This document shows, piece after piece, positions 1 through 10,879 of a DNA stretch of 64,000 bases (positions are counted from its first letter, which is position 1; each line of letters begins with the position of its first letter). The notes under the pieces were generated by a model. That model searched no databases. It saw only the letters and a list, made by a program, of their open reading frames with translations, and was not told where the DNA came from. This stretch comes from Epiperipatus broadwayi (taxonomy: Eukaryota; Onychophora; Udeonychophora; Euonychophora; Peripatidae). The DNA lies in contig JAQFVV010006255.1 of assembly GCA_028023455.1 (NCBI GenBank), positions 5,192,501 to 5,256,500 on the forward strand, read 5' to 3'. The position numbers and the translations under genes are program-made.

Positions 1-165
1 TCTTTATGCCATAAAACTTTGCAATGTATGTAAATATTTGAATTTTTGTCATATAAATGTTGTCTAAGTCTAGTTTTTAATGTATTCTTTGTTGTACCAA
101 TATATGAAATCTTTCCCCCCTCCCTCTTACAATTTAAACATTCAATTAAATAAATTCCATTCATT
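1..165 (-). pseudogene. PLE-A GIY-YIG endonuclease fragment
   Basis: Translating the minus strand gives NGIYLIECLNC, then SYIGTTKNTLKTRLRQH. These are the paired GIY and YIG strands and the R-x(3)-H helix of a GIY-YIG nuclease, with a CxxC pair between them as in PLE endonucleases. In PLEs this domain nicks the target DNA for target-primed reverse transcription. The reading frame here is open to the window edge. The segment aligns by eye with the endonuclease at 41.5-41.8 kb, which has GIYKIYC and YVGET. It is the C-terminal part of the decayed element in the first 2.6 kb. Confidence 0.78.
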
Positions 166-381
166 TTTTCAATTTTGATATTTTTTGTTTCATTAATTAA
201 ATTTCCTGAATTCAATTTCTTTTTATATACTGATTTAATAATTATCCTACTTTCCCCCTTGTATTTATTTATACTTTTTATAATCTTTTTAATCTTCATA
301 AAAATATCTCTAGAAACATTGTAACTATTATATATAAAATTATTTATATCTTTCCTATTGTTTCTCTTCTTTATTATTATT

Positions 382-681
382 TTAATATTTTTTATTACAT
401 AATTTATCAATAACTTTAACTGGATAATTATTTTTGATACCTTCCTTTTTTATATTACAAATTTCTTTTATAAATAATTTTTCTTGAGAACATAAAGTTA
501 TCCTATTATTAATAACATTAATTTTATGTTCATATTCAATATCTAAATCCCAACTATTTAACAAACCATAAAAAGTTTCTTTTCTGAATACACTTGTTTC
601 AATAGCAACTTTACAATTCCTTATAACTTTTTTTATTATAGCATCCATATAAATAATTACATTATTTTTCTCTTTTTCCAT
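382..681 (-). pseudogene. PLE-A RT-to-endonuclease linker fragment
   Basis: A 99-codon open stretch that continues the RT after a break. It holds an IETSVFRKET segment, equivalent to the PLE motif that follows the palm (IETSVYKKV in the 41-kb copy). It then runs through a lysine-rich region ending in NYPVKVIDKLCNKKY, matching EYPENVIVKNIK in the other copy. It has no catalytic residues of its own. It lies between the RYVDD palm and the endonuclease and confirms the domain order. It is separated from both by stops. Confidence 0.65.
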
Positions 682-693
682 AGTAAAACCAAT

Positions 694-1122
694 ATTATCA
701 TCAATAGAATTAATGTACCTTATAAAATATTCAGATTTTCTATAATTGCCATTGAAAACTAAAAATTAATCATCCACATACCTAACCCAAAAAACAGGTT
801 TATATTTTGTAAGACAAAAATGTTTATTTTCATAATCATCCATAAATATAGCAGCTGACAATCCATTCAAAATATTCCCCATACTCAATCCTTTACATTG
901 TTTATAATATACCTCATTATATTTAAATACCACATCTTTACAACAAATATTTAACATATACAATTGATTCCATTCCATTTTTATACTCTTATTATTATCT
1001 TTAATATACCTATTCAATATTATATCAAATGCTTTTATGTGGTACAATATTCGTGTACATATTACATATATAAAGTTTAACAAAAAACACATTTTTATAC
1101 TTATTTCCCTCTTAAAAAACAT
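694..1122 (-). pseudogene. PLE-A reverse transcriptase palm fragment
   Basis: The minus strand encodes CKDVVFKYNEVYYKQCKGLS, then MGNILNGLSAAIFM, then VRYVDD. These correspond to RT blocks 4 and 5: the 'KGLxxGxxLSxxL' loop and the YVDD catalytic aspartates. A stop follows directly after RYVDD, and the frame then resumes with FLVFNG. The stretch upstream of the palm within the ORF is hydrophobic and does not align with the other copy, so it is probably frameshifted or rearranged. RT in PLEs copies the element RNA at a nicked chromosomal site. Confidence 0.72.
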
Positions 1123-1597
1123 TAAAAGTCTTTACAAAATCATATGAATTACTTACATTATTTTCTTTTTTTATTTCACCATATTTTTTTAAAATATAAC
1201 CATTTAGACAAATTTTCGTAATACATATCCACATTATTAATAATAGGTCTTAATGATATTCCTAATTTATGTATCTTAGGTATCCCATATATACTTGTGT
1301 CTTTAAATCCATTTTTTTCAACCTGAATACATCCACTTTATTAATACAGTTTTTATTATACATATCAGTTATAATCCTATTAAACATTTTATTTTTTTCT
1401 ATACCATCATTCTTTCTAATTCTTTCAAAACAATCCTTTTCCAATAATTTTTTCATCATATTCTTCCTTCATCATAATTACCATGCCAGATGTCTTATCT
1501 CCTCTCAAAAATAACATCTTTATATTTACTTTTAATTTGATTAATTATTCTCCTTTCATATTCATTTTCATATTTATACTCCAAATTATTTATCATA

Positions 1598-2330
1598 TTA
1601 TATTCCAACTCTTCCATTCTGTATTGAAATTCTCTCAATATATTTTTTATCATTCTTATAACCATTATACATATTTAAACTATTATTAATCTCCCTAATT
1701 TTATCAATTAATAATTTATTTTTTGCCTCAATTTCAAAAATATCTTTATTAACATTACTATTTATTATAGGAATATATTTAAAACCTTTCTCCAAAATCT
1801 CTTTCCTTTTATCAAATATCATTCCAGTTAAATTAATTATAAAATTATTTTTATTATAATCACATCCACCATACATATTATTAATATGATCTTTTCTATT
1901 ATTCCCACACCCAAATACATCAAGTTTTTGTTTATCATAAATTAATTTTCTTAATTTTTTATTATGTCTAATTCTCATTATGTTCTTATAATATTTCATT
2001 TTATTCAAATAATATCTTAACATATCTTCTTTCAAATGTATTAATGTTCTTAATTTTTCATATATCTCTTTAACCTCATTTAATAAAACATCTTTCTCTT
2101 TTTATAAAATCCTAATATATTTCTTAATCAACTTTTTTTGCAATATATTCATATATTTCTCTCCAAAAATATTTCTAAACACTTTAAATTTAATAAATTT
2201 TGGAATTACTTTATAATAACAACAATTCTTCATAAATTTAATATCCAATTGTTTCTTAACTACTTTTAATTTACATTTAATCCATTCATTTATTACTTTA
2301 ACAAATATTTATAATAAACTTATTCTTAAT
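1598..2330 (-). pseudogene. PLE-A N-terminal region
   Basis: The longest open part (2035 down to 1598, 145 codons) is basic and ends with a segment reading EILEKGFKYIPI. This matches EILNKGIKYVPY in the 39.8-kb copy and is the conserved 'L.KGL.F.P' motif ahead of PLE RTs. Upstream to about 2,330 another frame gives LDIKFMKNCCYYKVIPKFIK, matching NIKFMKDCERYNLIPNFVK in the other copy. Function of this N-terminal part is unknown; it may bind nucleic acid given its charge. Frameshifts separate the two parts. Confidence 0.65.
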
Positions 2331-2590
2331 TCCATATATAAACCATTTAAAAAAACTTTTCATATATCCACTTTCCTTAAAATATAATTATTATATCACA
2401 TACAATGTAACAATAATAAAAAAATTTACAAAAAATACTTCCAATTGTAATAACACCATATATCCTATTTCTTTTTATGTTCAAAGTCCTTATCCATATG
2501 CATTTTTTCACAACCAATATCCTTTTCCAAAAAAGCATCCAAATACAAGTTTACTAATATTTATTATATATTATAACACAACAAATGTTA

Positions 2591-3335
2591 AAGCTGGCAA
2601 TTTCGCTAACATTAGATTAGCAATTTTCCTATCCTTTGCCATCTGGCTAACGAGATGCAATTTTGTTCTGGGCAACGCGAACACCAGTACCCTTCAAGCA
2701 TTTAAAACATTCATCAAGGGTAATATCATCAGATGTAAAATGCTTGCTCCAGATTGGCTGCATCAACAAACCTGGGCCAGCACCTCCATGTTAGTTCACT
2801 GATTATTGTAAAGATATCAATGATCAAATTTGAGTCTCGCCTCATCAATGCAATACCAAAATGAGCTCAGTCATATATGAGAACTCTACCAGACTTTCTA
2901 ATGACTACCAATTAGCAGATTGATCACACCGTCTACCTCAACAATAAAAGTTAAAAGTAACATTTAATCATGAACTGAATGGCTTAACTTATAAAAAAGT
3001 GACACACAGATCTCAAGATGCTTAGGCTCAGACTGATGGATTGGGAGTGAATCACTGACCTTGCCAGCGTTCTCCCAACCCACTTAGCCTCTGCTTCACA
3101 TCTTGATTTTAAACTTATACTCATAAATTTTGATGTGCCTTTCAATGCTTAAAGAGGCGTGCATAATTGTTCAACTGGGAGAAAGTATGGACCAATCTAG
3201 AATTCTACTGAAGTGTTGATTCAACAATCATGTATGTATTCACTTCTCATTTAGCTATGGACATTGCTTGGTATTCATGTAATCATCATTGTATAAATTT
3301 GTATCAATTGTTTAAATAAATCATTATTTAATATA
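2591..3335. other. Less AT-rich stretch, unidentified; possible old retro-insert
   Basis: This stretch has higher GC than its surroundings and no element I recognise. It ends with a run reading AATTGTTTAAATAAAT, a tail also seen near 34,010-34,025 (TTGGTTGTTTAAATAAAT), which suggests the 3' tail of a short interspersed repeat. One short open segment inside it is listed separately. No tRNA-like promoter boxes were found. Confidence 0.35.
2647..2790 (-). pseudogene. Unidentified coding-like segment, 47 codons then a stop
   Basis: Read on the minus strand from 2790, this frame starts HGGAGPGLLMQPIW, passes DDITLDECFKCLKGTG and ends QNKIASR followed by TAG. Codon choice and amino-acid mix look like real protein, unlike the lysine/asparagine-rich random frames nearby. 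I do not recognise the family. A stop lies immediately upstream, so it begins inside a larger broken frame or is an exon fragment. No convincing splice acceptor is visible at the left edge. It could be a remnant of a transposon protein or of a captured host gene. Confidence 0.35.
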
Positions 3336-3342
3336 TATATAT

Positions 3343-3900
3343 ATCAACAAATCAAAAAATCCTTTTTCTTCTCAAAAACTTTATTTTCTTATATAAAGTG
3401 TTAAAGATTTTTTGTTTTTTTTTTTAAAAAAAAGATGTTTATATTTGTTTTATATACATTTTAAGCTATAGATTAGGAATGTAGTTTTGAGATGGGTTTT
3501 TAAATAAGATTTAAAAAGAAGGCAGTCATTTGAAATTAGGGGTGGTTTTAAATTTGTATAAAAAGTTTCTTGGATGATTTTAAGATTTGTAATTAAATAA
3601 TATAAAAGGAAGTGTAATAATAAATAGTGGGAGAGAAATGTAAGTAAAATATAATTATATATGATTAATATGTTTGTTACTGTTTATGTTAATGTATATG
3701 AAAGTATTTATGTAATTGAGGTTTTATTTATAAATATGTATTTCATATTGTTGCAGATCCTTGAAAATGACTGTAAGAAGATAAAACAGTTGAAACATTG
3801 GAGTTTGTATTATATGTATGTTCAGTATTGATATAAGAAAATAAAGTTTTTGAAAAAAAAAAAAGGATTTTTTAATTTGTTGATATTATTTTGTTTTATT
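3343..3900. repeat. Inverted-ended repeat with a PLE-like 3' tail
   Basis: The left end, from about 3,343, reads ATATCAACAAATCAAAAAAT and then CTCAAAAACTTTATTTTC. The right end (to about 3,895) is its inverted copy, ending AATTTGTTGATATTA. Before the right end, a hairpin-plus-GAAA tail is visible: GACTGT, a loop, ACAGTT, GAAAC, then AATAAAGTTTTTG. The same pair of inverted ends occurs at 37,757-38,015. This looks like two PLE-type 3' ends in inverted orientation, an arrangement known for 5'-truncated PLE insertions. Confidence 0.6.
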
Positions 3901-4997
3901 GAAATTAGATTTTGATTATAAAGTTAATAAAATTTTTCCTTATTTTTTTTCTAAAATCGACTAATTTGGATTATATTAAAATATTGATTATATTGGTTTA
4001 ACAATTGTAGTAATCCTAAATATTTATTCAAGAACTTTAATAAGCTATGAGCAAAATTGCAATTTATTACATGTAGACATATATATATATCAGGAACAAA
4101 GCATCTATGTATTGAATGGAATGAGTGCTTCTGTAGAAAAAATCACTAAAAGTTTCAAAAGCTTTATTTAAAATTCAATTTAAAAAATTCACTTTCAAAT
4201 TTTTTTACTATCAGTTGAGTTGTTTTTATATAAATAAGGCAAAGAATGAGTTTGACCAACCCATTATTGGTTGATTATAAAAAGTTCAAAAAATGCTAAA
4301 ATCTAATTTACAGTTAAAACTTAAGAATGTTATATGTTAAAAGCATTTGGAAGATAAAATTATCTTGATAATTTATTCTCTGATTTACAGATATGAGTTT
4401 CCGATTTTTCTAGATGTGTGTAATATGTATATATTAGGCGCTATTATATAAAAATTCTTACAGCAAGTGAAATAAAAAATATTATTTCTAAAAAAGTTAC
4501 GCTTCATCAATGATATATATATGTGTGTGTGGAGGTATATTTATATTTAATTAGAAGATCTAGCAATCAAGCAATAGAATGTACTTGCTTATTATTAGCA
4601 ATAATAATTTCTGGTACTTAAGATATTTTGGTGCTGTGGTATTAGAGCTGCGACATGAAGAATTATAATCGTTTAATCATTAAATTAATTAGGTTATTAA
4701 ATCAAAAACATATTTTAAGATCTACATTTTTTTTAAAAAAAAAAAATTTTAAAAAAAAAAAAAATACGAAAAGCATTAATGTGAAGAATAGTTAAAATGC
4801 GTGTTTAAATCATATTGAGTGTGTGTTTGCACGTGCATATTCTGTATAATTATTTTAATACATTGTTCAAGCTTATACCTGCATTTATATATGTAATATA
4901 TGCGGGATTCGAACTCAGACTTTCACATGACCTACAACTCTCAGAGCCATCTTATATTGCTGACTCACCTGATCACAAACATGTTAAAAAGATAAAT

Positions 4998-5052
4998 AAT
5001 CACCAATATAAGTATTTCGTGCTAAACTAGCACTCATCAGTTGGTTCAGATT
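4998..5052 (-). ncRNA. Type I hammerhead ribozyme, all core residues present
   Basis: On the minus strand: CTGATGA core, stem II GTGCT/AGCAC with loop AGTTT, GAA core, a three-pair stem III ATA/TAT with loop CT, then A as the cleavage position (AUA triplet). Stem I forms from ACCAA with TTGGT, and extends as AATC with GATT across a bulge. All invariant core bases of a hammerhead are there, and three stems pair without mismatch. A very short stem III is typical of hammerheads in PLEs and retrozymes. RNA from this strand should self-cleave, possibly only well as a dimer. Confidence 0.82.
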
Positions 5053-5117
5053 ACCATCTCCACACATATATACAATTAGTACTCAGTTTTATATTAAGAT
5101 AACCAATCTTCATACTT

Positions 5118-5159
5118 TAATGAGTGCTGGTTTAGCACGAAATACGTGAATTGGTGATT
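5118..5159 (+). ncRNA. 5'-truncated hammerhead copy
   Basis: This carries stem II GTGCT/AGCAC, the GAAA core and the 3' stem I strand TTGGTGATT, but the CUGAUGA core is reduced to TAATGA and the 5' stem I strand is absent. It should not cleave. The loss coincides with the inner edge of the right palindrome arm. Confidence 0.6.
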
Positions 5160-5525
5160 ATTTATCTTTTCAACATGTGTGTGATCAGGTGAGTCAGCAA
5201 TATAAGATGGCACAGAATTGTAGGTCGTGTGAAAGTCTGAGTTCGAATACCGCATATATTACATATATAAATGCAGGTGTAAGCCTGTACAATGTATTAA
5301 AATAGATTATGCAGAATATACACGTGCAATCACACACTCAATTTGATTTAAACACGCATTTTAACTATTCTTCACATTAATGCTTTGCGTATTTTTTTTT
5401 TGTTAAATTGTGTTTTTTTAAATGTAGATTTTAAAATATGTTTCTGATTTAATAACCTAATTAATTTAATGATTATAATTATTCATGTCGCAGCACTAAT
5501 ACCACAGTACCGATATTTTAACTTA

Positions 5526-6420
5526 GCTGTTTTAGAAATTTTGAAATAATGATTCCTTATTGTATAGAATATTGAGATTAAATAATGGTAATTTTTATCT
5601 TGCCCAAATTTATATATATGTAAATCGACATATAGCTATGAGCATACATTATACATAATAATTGGCATGAAATAGCTATCCATGATGATCGAGTTTTATT
5701 GCTTGGTTAAAAATATTTTTTTGATTTTCTACTTGAATTTGTCTTGAAACAAAAATAACACACATACATATCTATTACAGTATATGACCATGTGTATATA
5801 TATATTTGACTCTTAAACTCAGTTGTGAAAGATATATATAAAGAAAACAATGAGATTTTTTGAATTTTGAGTAATATAATATTTATGATGGAAAATTACA
5901 CCTTTATTATTTTTGAAGCATTATTGAGAATTTTAAAATAAACACCATGTTTTAAAAATTAAAAAGACCATTTGCAGATTGCGGAAGTAAACTGCTACTT
6001 TTGAAAAGTGCATCATTTTTAAAATAAATATAAACATTAAATAATGGAGTAGAAAAAGAGAAGCTATTTATTTTTCAAACAACTTATATTGAGTACATAT
6101 TTAACTACAGTAACCTCTAATGCTTCCTGAAATTCATTAAATAAAAAGAAATAGAAACTACCTGTATTATATTCACTTAATGTATTATTGAAAGAGTATA
6201 AAACTATGCGAACTCACGTTTAAAAGAATGTGTTAATTAAAATGTTATAATTCAATGGACTAATTTGAAAAGTCAAATATGCAAACACATAAATATAAAA
6301 AAAAAGAAAAGCTGTACAGTATATTGAAAAAGAAATAAATTAATTATATAAAAAGTTGGGTTACAAAAAAAAAAAATACAAATTATGGATATATCTTTTT
6401 AATATTGTTTACTATTCATC
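5526..6420. other. AT-rich DNA, nothing recognised
   Basis: No open frame with protein-like composition, no promoter boxes and no repeat shared with other parts of the window were found. It holds short poly-A and AT runs only. Confidence 0.5.
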
Positions 6421-6539
6421 AATGAAAATTAAAATGATGTCTGCCCATCCCTTGTATATGTATTAAATGGATTATGTCCTATACATGAGGGGTCAGATTG
6501 ACTTATGGTCAACATGGGTGTGACAAGAATCTCAGCCTC

Positions 6540-6860
6540 AGGGTGGCATTTGAGCGTTCCATCATCAGATTTTTAATTGGATGGACGGTTGAAGAGTTGG
6601 AGTGTGGAGTAGATCGAAGCCTGTCCATTAAAGTATGAACATTGGCTATCTTAATATATATCTGAGCACTTATAGCATATATGTGTAGAGATGGTAATCT
6701 GGACCAACTGATGATTGCTGGTTTAGCATGAAATACATATATTGGTGATTATTTATCTTTTTGACGTATATGTGTTCAAATGTATCAGTGCTATGAGATA
6801 GAGTGGTGGGTGGTGTGAAAGTCTATGCTCAAATACCCTATATATTACATAAAAAAACAA
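6540..6860 (+). repeat. Hammerhead-bearing short repeat, single copy
   Basis: About 320 bp of the family seen at 5.0, 30.5 and 31.5 kb, here alone and not as a palindrome. It reads TTTGAGCGTTCCATCATCAG near its start, then CCTGTCCATTAAAG, then the ribozyme, then ATTTATCTTTTTGAC, and ends with a decayed box-B-like segment (AAAGTCTATGCTCAAATACC). It has no coding capacity. Orientation is defined by the ribozyme strand. It fits a SINE-like or retrozyme-like non-autonomous element. Confidence 0.7.
6696..6750 (+). ncRNA. Hammerhead ribozyme, near-intact
   Basis: The same architecture as the copy at 5.0 kb: AATCTGGACCAA, then CTGATGA, stem II TGCT/AGCA, GAA, stem III ATA/TAT with loop CA, A, and TTGGTGATT. 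The base pair that should close stem II at the core is U opposite U, which is expected to weaken activity. Stem I and III are intact. Confidence 0.72.
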
Positions 6861-7147
6861 AATAAATTAAGAAATGTAAGAGCAAAAAATTAAATATGCT
6901 AATTGGTAAATGAGGAAAGATAATTGCAAAAAGACCAGATTTTATAATTCGAAAGGTTTGTAAATTCCAAAGATTTGAAATTTAAAAAGTATCTGTGGTG
7001 TGAAGCTTAATAATAGAGAAGATACAATACAAAGGCAATGTGGAAGAAAGGAAAATAGTGATTGAAGGCTGAAAATCAATTTGGTGGGACATATTAGAAA
7101 CATTTGGGAGAGAGATAAAAGATTTGTGAAAGGAGACTATGATTTGT

Positions 7148-7380
7148 CTGATGTGATATGTTCGACTATTTTCATCATCTATGAGTGGATGTTGAATGTA
7201 TAGAAAATTTCCAAATACAAACAATACTACTCGAAACGTTGTGTAATTACTAACCTGTGTTGTATATTTGTGTGTTATTACTAACAAGTTGTTTGTATTT
7301 GGAAAGTTTAAATAAAGTTTAAAATTTTCTATATATTCAACATCCACTCATAGATGATGGAAATAGTCCAACATATCACA
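7148..7380. repeat. Inverted repeat around a GAAACGTTGTG tail
   Basis: Arms of about 80 bp (7,148-7,225 and 7,282-7,380) share TGATATGTT, ATCTATGAGTGGATGTTGAA and related blocks in inverted order. Between them lies ACTCGAAACGTTGTG followed by ACTAACCTGTG and TTTAAATAAAGTTTAAAA. This tail is also the tail of the tRNA-headed SINE at 18.5-18.8 kb. It probably marks two retroelement 3' ends in inverted orientation. Confidence 0.6.
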
Positions 7381-8086
7381 TCTATGACTATGATTTGTAT
7401 AAAGTTGAGAAGTAAATATATATATTTATACAAAAGTTTTTGTATTATTGATATGGAAATGAGGAAGGTATATAAAAATATGTGTGATCATAATGCTTTT
7501 AATATATTTTAATTATCTCTAATTCCATTCTCTGGATCAGATGTTCAAATTAACGTTATTTCTGCATAAACAAGTTGAAACAATTTTCACACTATATGTA
7601 TTATTATGCATGTTGTAAATCAACAAATTTTAAGATTGTAGTGGGTGTGAATGAATAAGTGGACAGTATACATAATTGTTTAAATCCAAGAGCAAGCAAT
7701 ACAATTTTTAATTTTTCTCAATCTATGACATACAGTATTTTACCAACAATAAAAATAAAAATTAATAATTTTCATTTTTTCATATGACAATAGATTTGTG
7801 ATATGCTAGTATTATAGAGTCTAAATATCACCACTGAAAATTCAAAAAAGCATTTTAATTAAAAAATACATCCAATGGGTTTCTTTGTCTCTAATATATG
7901 ATGCTGATTTCAACCTGAGCTAACAAGGTATATTTGATTTGCATATATACATTTATATATTATAATAAATTCTTACAGTAATTATTAATAAAGACATTTT
8001 TAATAAGAATTATAAATAAATTTAATTGAAATATATTTTTAGATAAGTATGAAATTTGTATAAAATTTTATTTTAAAATTGTTTGA
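7381..8086. other. AT-rich DNA, nothing recognised
   Basis: No coding-like frame, repeat or RNA structure found. Confidence 0.5.
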
Positions 8087-8206
8087 ATGCAGTTTGACAT
8101 GGCAGGTATTTCTACAGTATATTTTTATCTTTTAAAATAATAAATCATGCAGTTTGACATGGCAGGTATTTCTACAGTATATTTTTATCTTTTAAAATAA
8201 TAAATC
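8087..8206. repeat. Perfect tandem duplication of a 60-bp unit
   Basis: Bases 8,087-8,146 and 8,147-8,206 are identical; the unit starts ATGCAGTTTGACATGGCAGG. Absence of any difference means either a very recent duplication or an assembly duplication. Confidence 0.95.
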
Positions 8207-8920
8207 TCTTTTTTTTATGTACACACTAATATGCTAGCCTGAAATATTGGTATATTAAATAATTCAAAGATAAAGTTCAGATATATGAGCCATCCTATCT
8301 TGTTGTTTTTGTGGGTACTACAATGATCTTGATGACTTGACCCTTAACTACTTCAGCTTCAAGCCGCCATATTGAATTTTTTAAAATACTGGCCTGAGAC
8401 ACAATTTTCACAATAACTTCAGTTTTAATTATGTTAGAGCAAAAACAATTACATTGCTAGAAACTAGAAACAGTAAGGAAAACAATAAACATAAAATAAA
8501 TAGTGATAACTATATAAAAAATAAGGAAAAAAAGACATTTTCACATCCGAAATAATTATTATTTTATTGTTTGTTCATAATTTGAAAAGTAACATTAACT
8601 AAAATTGAAAATACATCTTCAGTGATAATTTCTTTATATTCCTCACAAAATTATCTTTCTAAACATGTATAGCATGTCTTACCTGAGTTAACCCACAGCT
8701 TCACAATCTCCAAAAGAATTGGGATATGACTTCTTCATTTTTATCTTGTACCCCAAATGTTCTAAATGTCAAAGGTGTCTATAAAGAAAAAGATTCATCC
8801 TAATAAAAGAAATCATCATAGCAATTGGCTTCTTATCCATCTAAAACTAGAAATTGTAGGTTACTGTCTATATTACTGATAAAATGAGTTTCATCTCTTC
8901 ATTTTATATTTTTTTGTGTA
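8207..8920. other. AT-rich DNA, nothing recognised
   Basis: No gene or repeat identified. A slightly GC-richer patch near 8,280-8,410 has no protein-like frame. Confidence 0.45.
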
Positions 8921-9017
8921 CATCAGTGATGTTTATATTCTTTATGGACACCAGTGATGTTTATATTCTTTATGCATACACAAGTGATGTTTATATTCTT
9001 TATGCACAGAAGTGATG
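8921..9017. repeat. Short tandem repeat, about three units of ~30-33 bp
   Basis: Each unit contains AGTGATGTTTATATTCTTTA followed by TGCA or TGGACA. The last unit is incomplete. Confidence 0.85.
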
Positions 9018-9158
9018 CTATCTTATATTTATTGTACCACATAGGTATAATTTATTTGCATATAGTATATTTGTTAGCTATAGACTTGAAAATAATGTTA
9101 TAAAACATATATCAAAACCAAAGCATGAACAAGAGTAAACAAAAACATAACAAGAATC

Positions 9159-10140
9159 AGAATTTGATTGTGTTTATGTATGCAATGTTTGTATACATTT
9201 GATTATTAGTTTTATAACACATTACTTGTACACCATATTATATAAACATAATTAATGATTTTCATAATAAATTATTATACTTTTTGAAAAACATTATTTT
9301 TATAATAGTGTAGGTAGAACGTTAGAAAATTACTATAGATATGAATTCTATATGCAGAATTTGATTATATGTTTGTGTATGCAATGTTTGTATACATTTG
9401 ATTATTAGTTTTATAACACATTACTTGTAAACCATATTATATAAACATAATTAATGATTTTCATAATAAATTATTATACTTTTTGAAAAACATTATTTTT
9501 ATAATAGTGTAGGTAGAACGTTAGAAAATTACTATAGATATGAATTCTATATGCAGAATTTGATTATATGTTTGTGTATGCAATGTTTGTATACATTTGA
9601 TTATTAGTTTTATAATGCATTACTTATAAACCATATTATATAAACAAAATTAATGATTTTCATAATAAATTATACTTTTTGAAAAACATTATTTTTATAA
9701 TAGTGTAGGTAGAACGTTAGAAAATTACTATAGATATGAATTCTATATGCAGAATTTGATTATATGTTTGTGTATGCAATTTTTGTATACATTTGATTAT
9801 TAGTTTTATAACACATTACTTATAAACCATATTATATAAACAAAATTAATGATTTTTATAATAAATTATACTTTTTGAAAAACATTTTTATAATAGTGTA
9901 GGTAGAACGTTAGAAAATTACTATAGATATGAATTCTATATGCAGAATTTGATTATATGTTTGTGTATGCAATGTTTGTATACATTTGATTATTAGTTTT
10001 ATCACACATTACTTATAAACCATATTATATAAACATAATTAATGATTTTCATAATAAATTATACTTTTTGAAAAATATTATTTTTATAATAGTGTAAGTA
10101 GAACATTAGAAAATTACTATAGATATGAATTCTATATGAG
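9159..10140. repeat. Tandem array, five units of ~193-199 bp
   Basis: Units begin AGAATTTGATT at 9,159, 9,356, 9,555, 9,751 and 9,944, and each ends with TATGAATTCTATATG. Units differ by a few substitutions and 3-6-bp deletions. Composition is very AT-rich, with no open frame. Monomer length near 200 bp and head-to-tail order fit a minisatellite or a small satellite block. It is flanked by unrelated DNA on both sides. Confidence 0.95.
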
Positions 10141-10879
10141 CATATATACTAACACACACTAATTACAAACTAAAATTAATAAAAAAGATAATTTTATCAA
10201 AAAATTTAAAAAAAAATTTTTTTAATGATATTTACGACATTACATTGAAACTATTGTAGGTCTTCTTTGTGAATAACACTGGAGAAATTTTCACTTGCAG
10301 CCTGTAAACCATTTTTGTCTTTTATCGCTTCATGATAAGTACAAAAATTATCAAAAAAAAAAACAAAAAAAATTAAATACGGTGGTCTATTAAAAAATTT
10401 GCCAAAAATCCAAATTTCAAACAATTTTTTTGAAATAAACATTTTTTGAAAGCCATGTGATTTTGTTCTATGTCATGCTTATACTTTTTACATCAGTAAA
10501 GAAAGAAAACAAAACATCATCTGAAAAATGCCAGCAGCGCTCTCGCAGCGCTAATGATGTTCAAAAAGTTAAGTTGGTTATAAGTCGTATGTATTCTGTG
10601 ATCCACCGCATTCAAACCCCTGTACACATTGGAATGATGTATGTTGTCCCTGGTAGTCATCACACATGACAATTGTTGAAATCAACATTGAGTACAGTCT
10701 GGAAAAAAGAGTAGCGTAAGAAAGGTCACCCTATGTGCTTTATCTGATCTGTAGCAATTCTAAAACTTATTTGATAGAAAAGTATTAAATAAATAAATAA
10801 AAATGAAAAAAATCAAATGATCAAGCTAGAAAAATTAATAATAAAATAACAGATTAAAATGGGTCAAATTGACGCATTT
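10141..10879. other. Mostly AT-rich; one GC-richer patch at 10,500-10,760
   Basis: The GC-richer patch contains GCAGCGCTCTCGCAGCGCT, a short inverted and direct repeat of CAGCGCT, and ends in AAATAAATAAATAAA, like a retro-element tail. The 70-codon open frame over it has no recognisable domain, so I do not call it a gene. Confidence 0.35.

Larger units (their letters stand above)
1..2590 (-). mobile_element. Penelope-like element, family A, copy 1 (decayed, runs off the window)
   Basis: A retroelement on the minus strand, read from about 2,590 down to base 1. In order it shows a lysine-rich N-terminal region, a reverse transcriptase (RT) palm with RYVDD, and a C-terminal GIY-YIG endonuclease. 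The same order and similar protein segments recur in the better copy at 39.3-41.8 kb, so the two belong to one family. The reading frame is broken by several stops and frameshifts, so this copy is dead. Its 5' untranslated part ends near a TTTGTTG motif that resembles the border of the other copy. The 3' end and any terminal repeat lie outside the window. Confidence 0.8.
4615..5525. repeat. Long palindrome carrying two copies of a hammerhead repeat
   Basis: Left arm (about 4,615-5,040) and right arm (about 5,117-5,525) are near-perfect inverted copies with a short unpaired centre. Both arms contain the same short dispersed repeat: a hammerhead-ribozyme segment followed by a tRNA box-B-like GAGTTCGAAT motif. 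The palindrome extends some 300 bp beyond that repeat into poly-A/T and other sequence, so more than the repeat was duplicated. The right-arm copy begins inside the ribozyme core. Confidence 0.75.

Noticed and set aside
9159-10140. CRISPR-like array
   Set aside because: The units are ~196 bp head-to-tail copies without unique spacers, and the genome is eukaryotic.
10457-10669. 70-codon frame in a GC-richer patch
   Set aside because: No domain or splice context; the patch ends like a retroelement tail.
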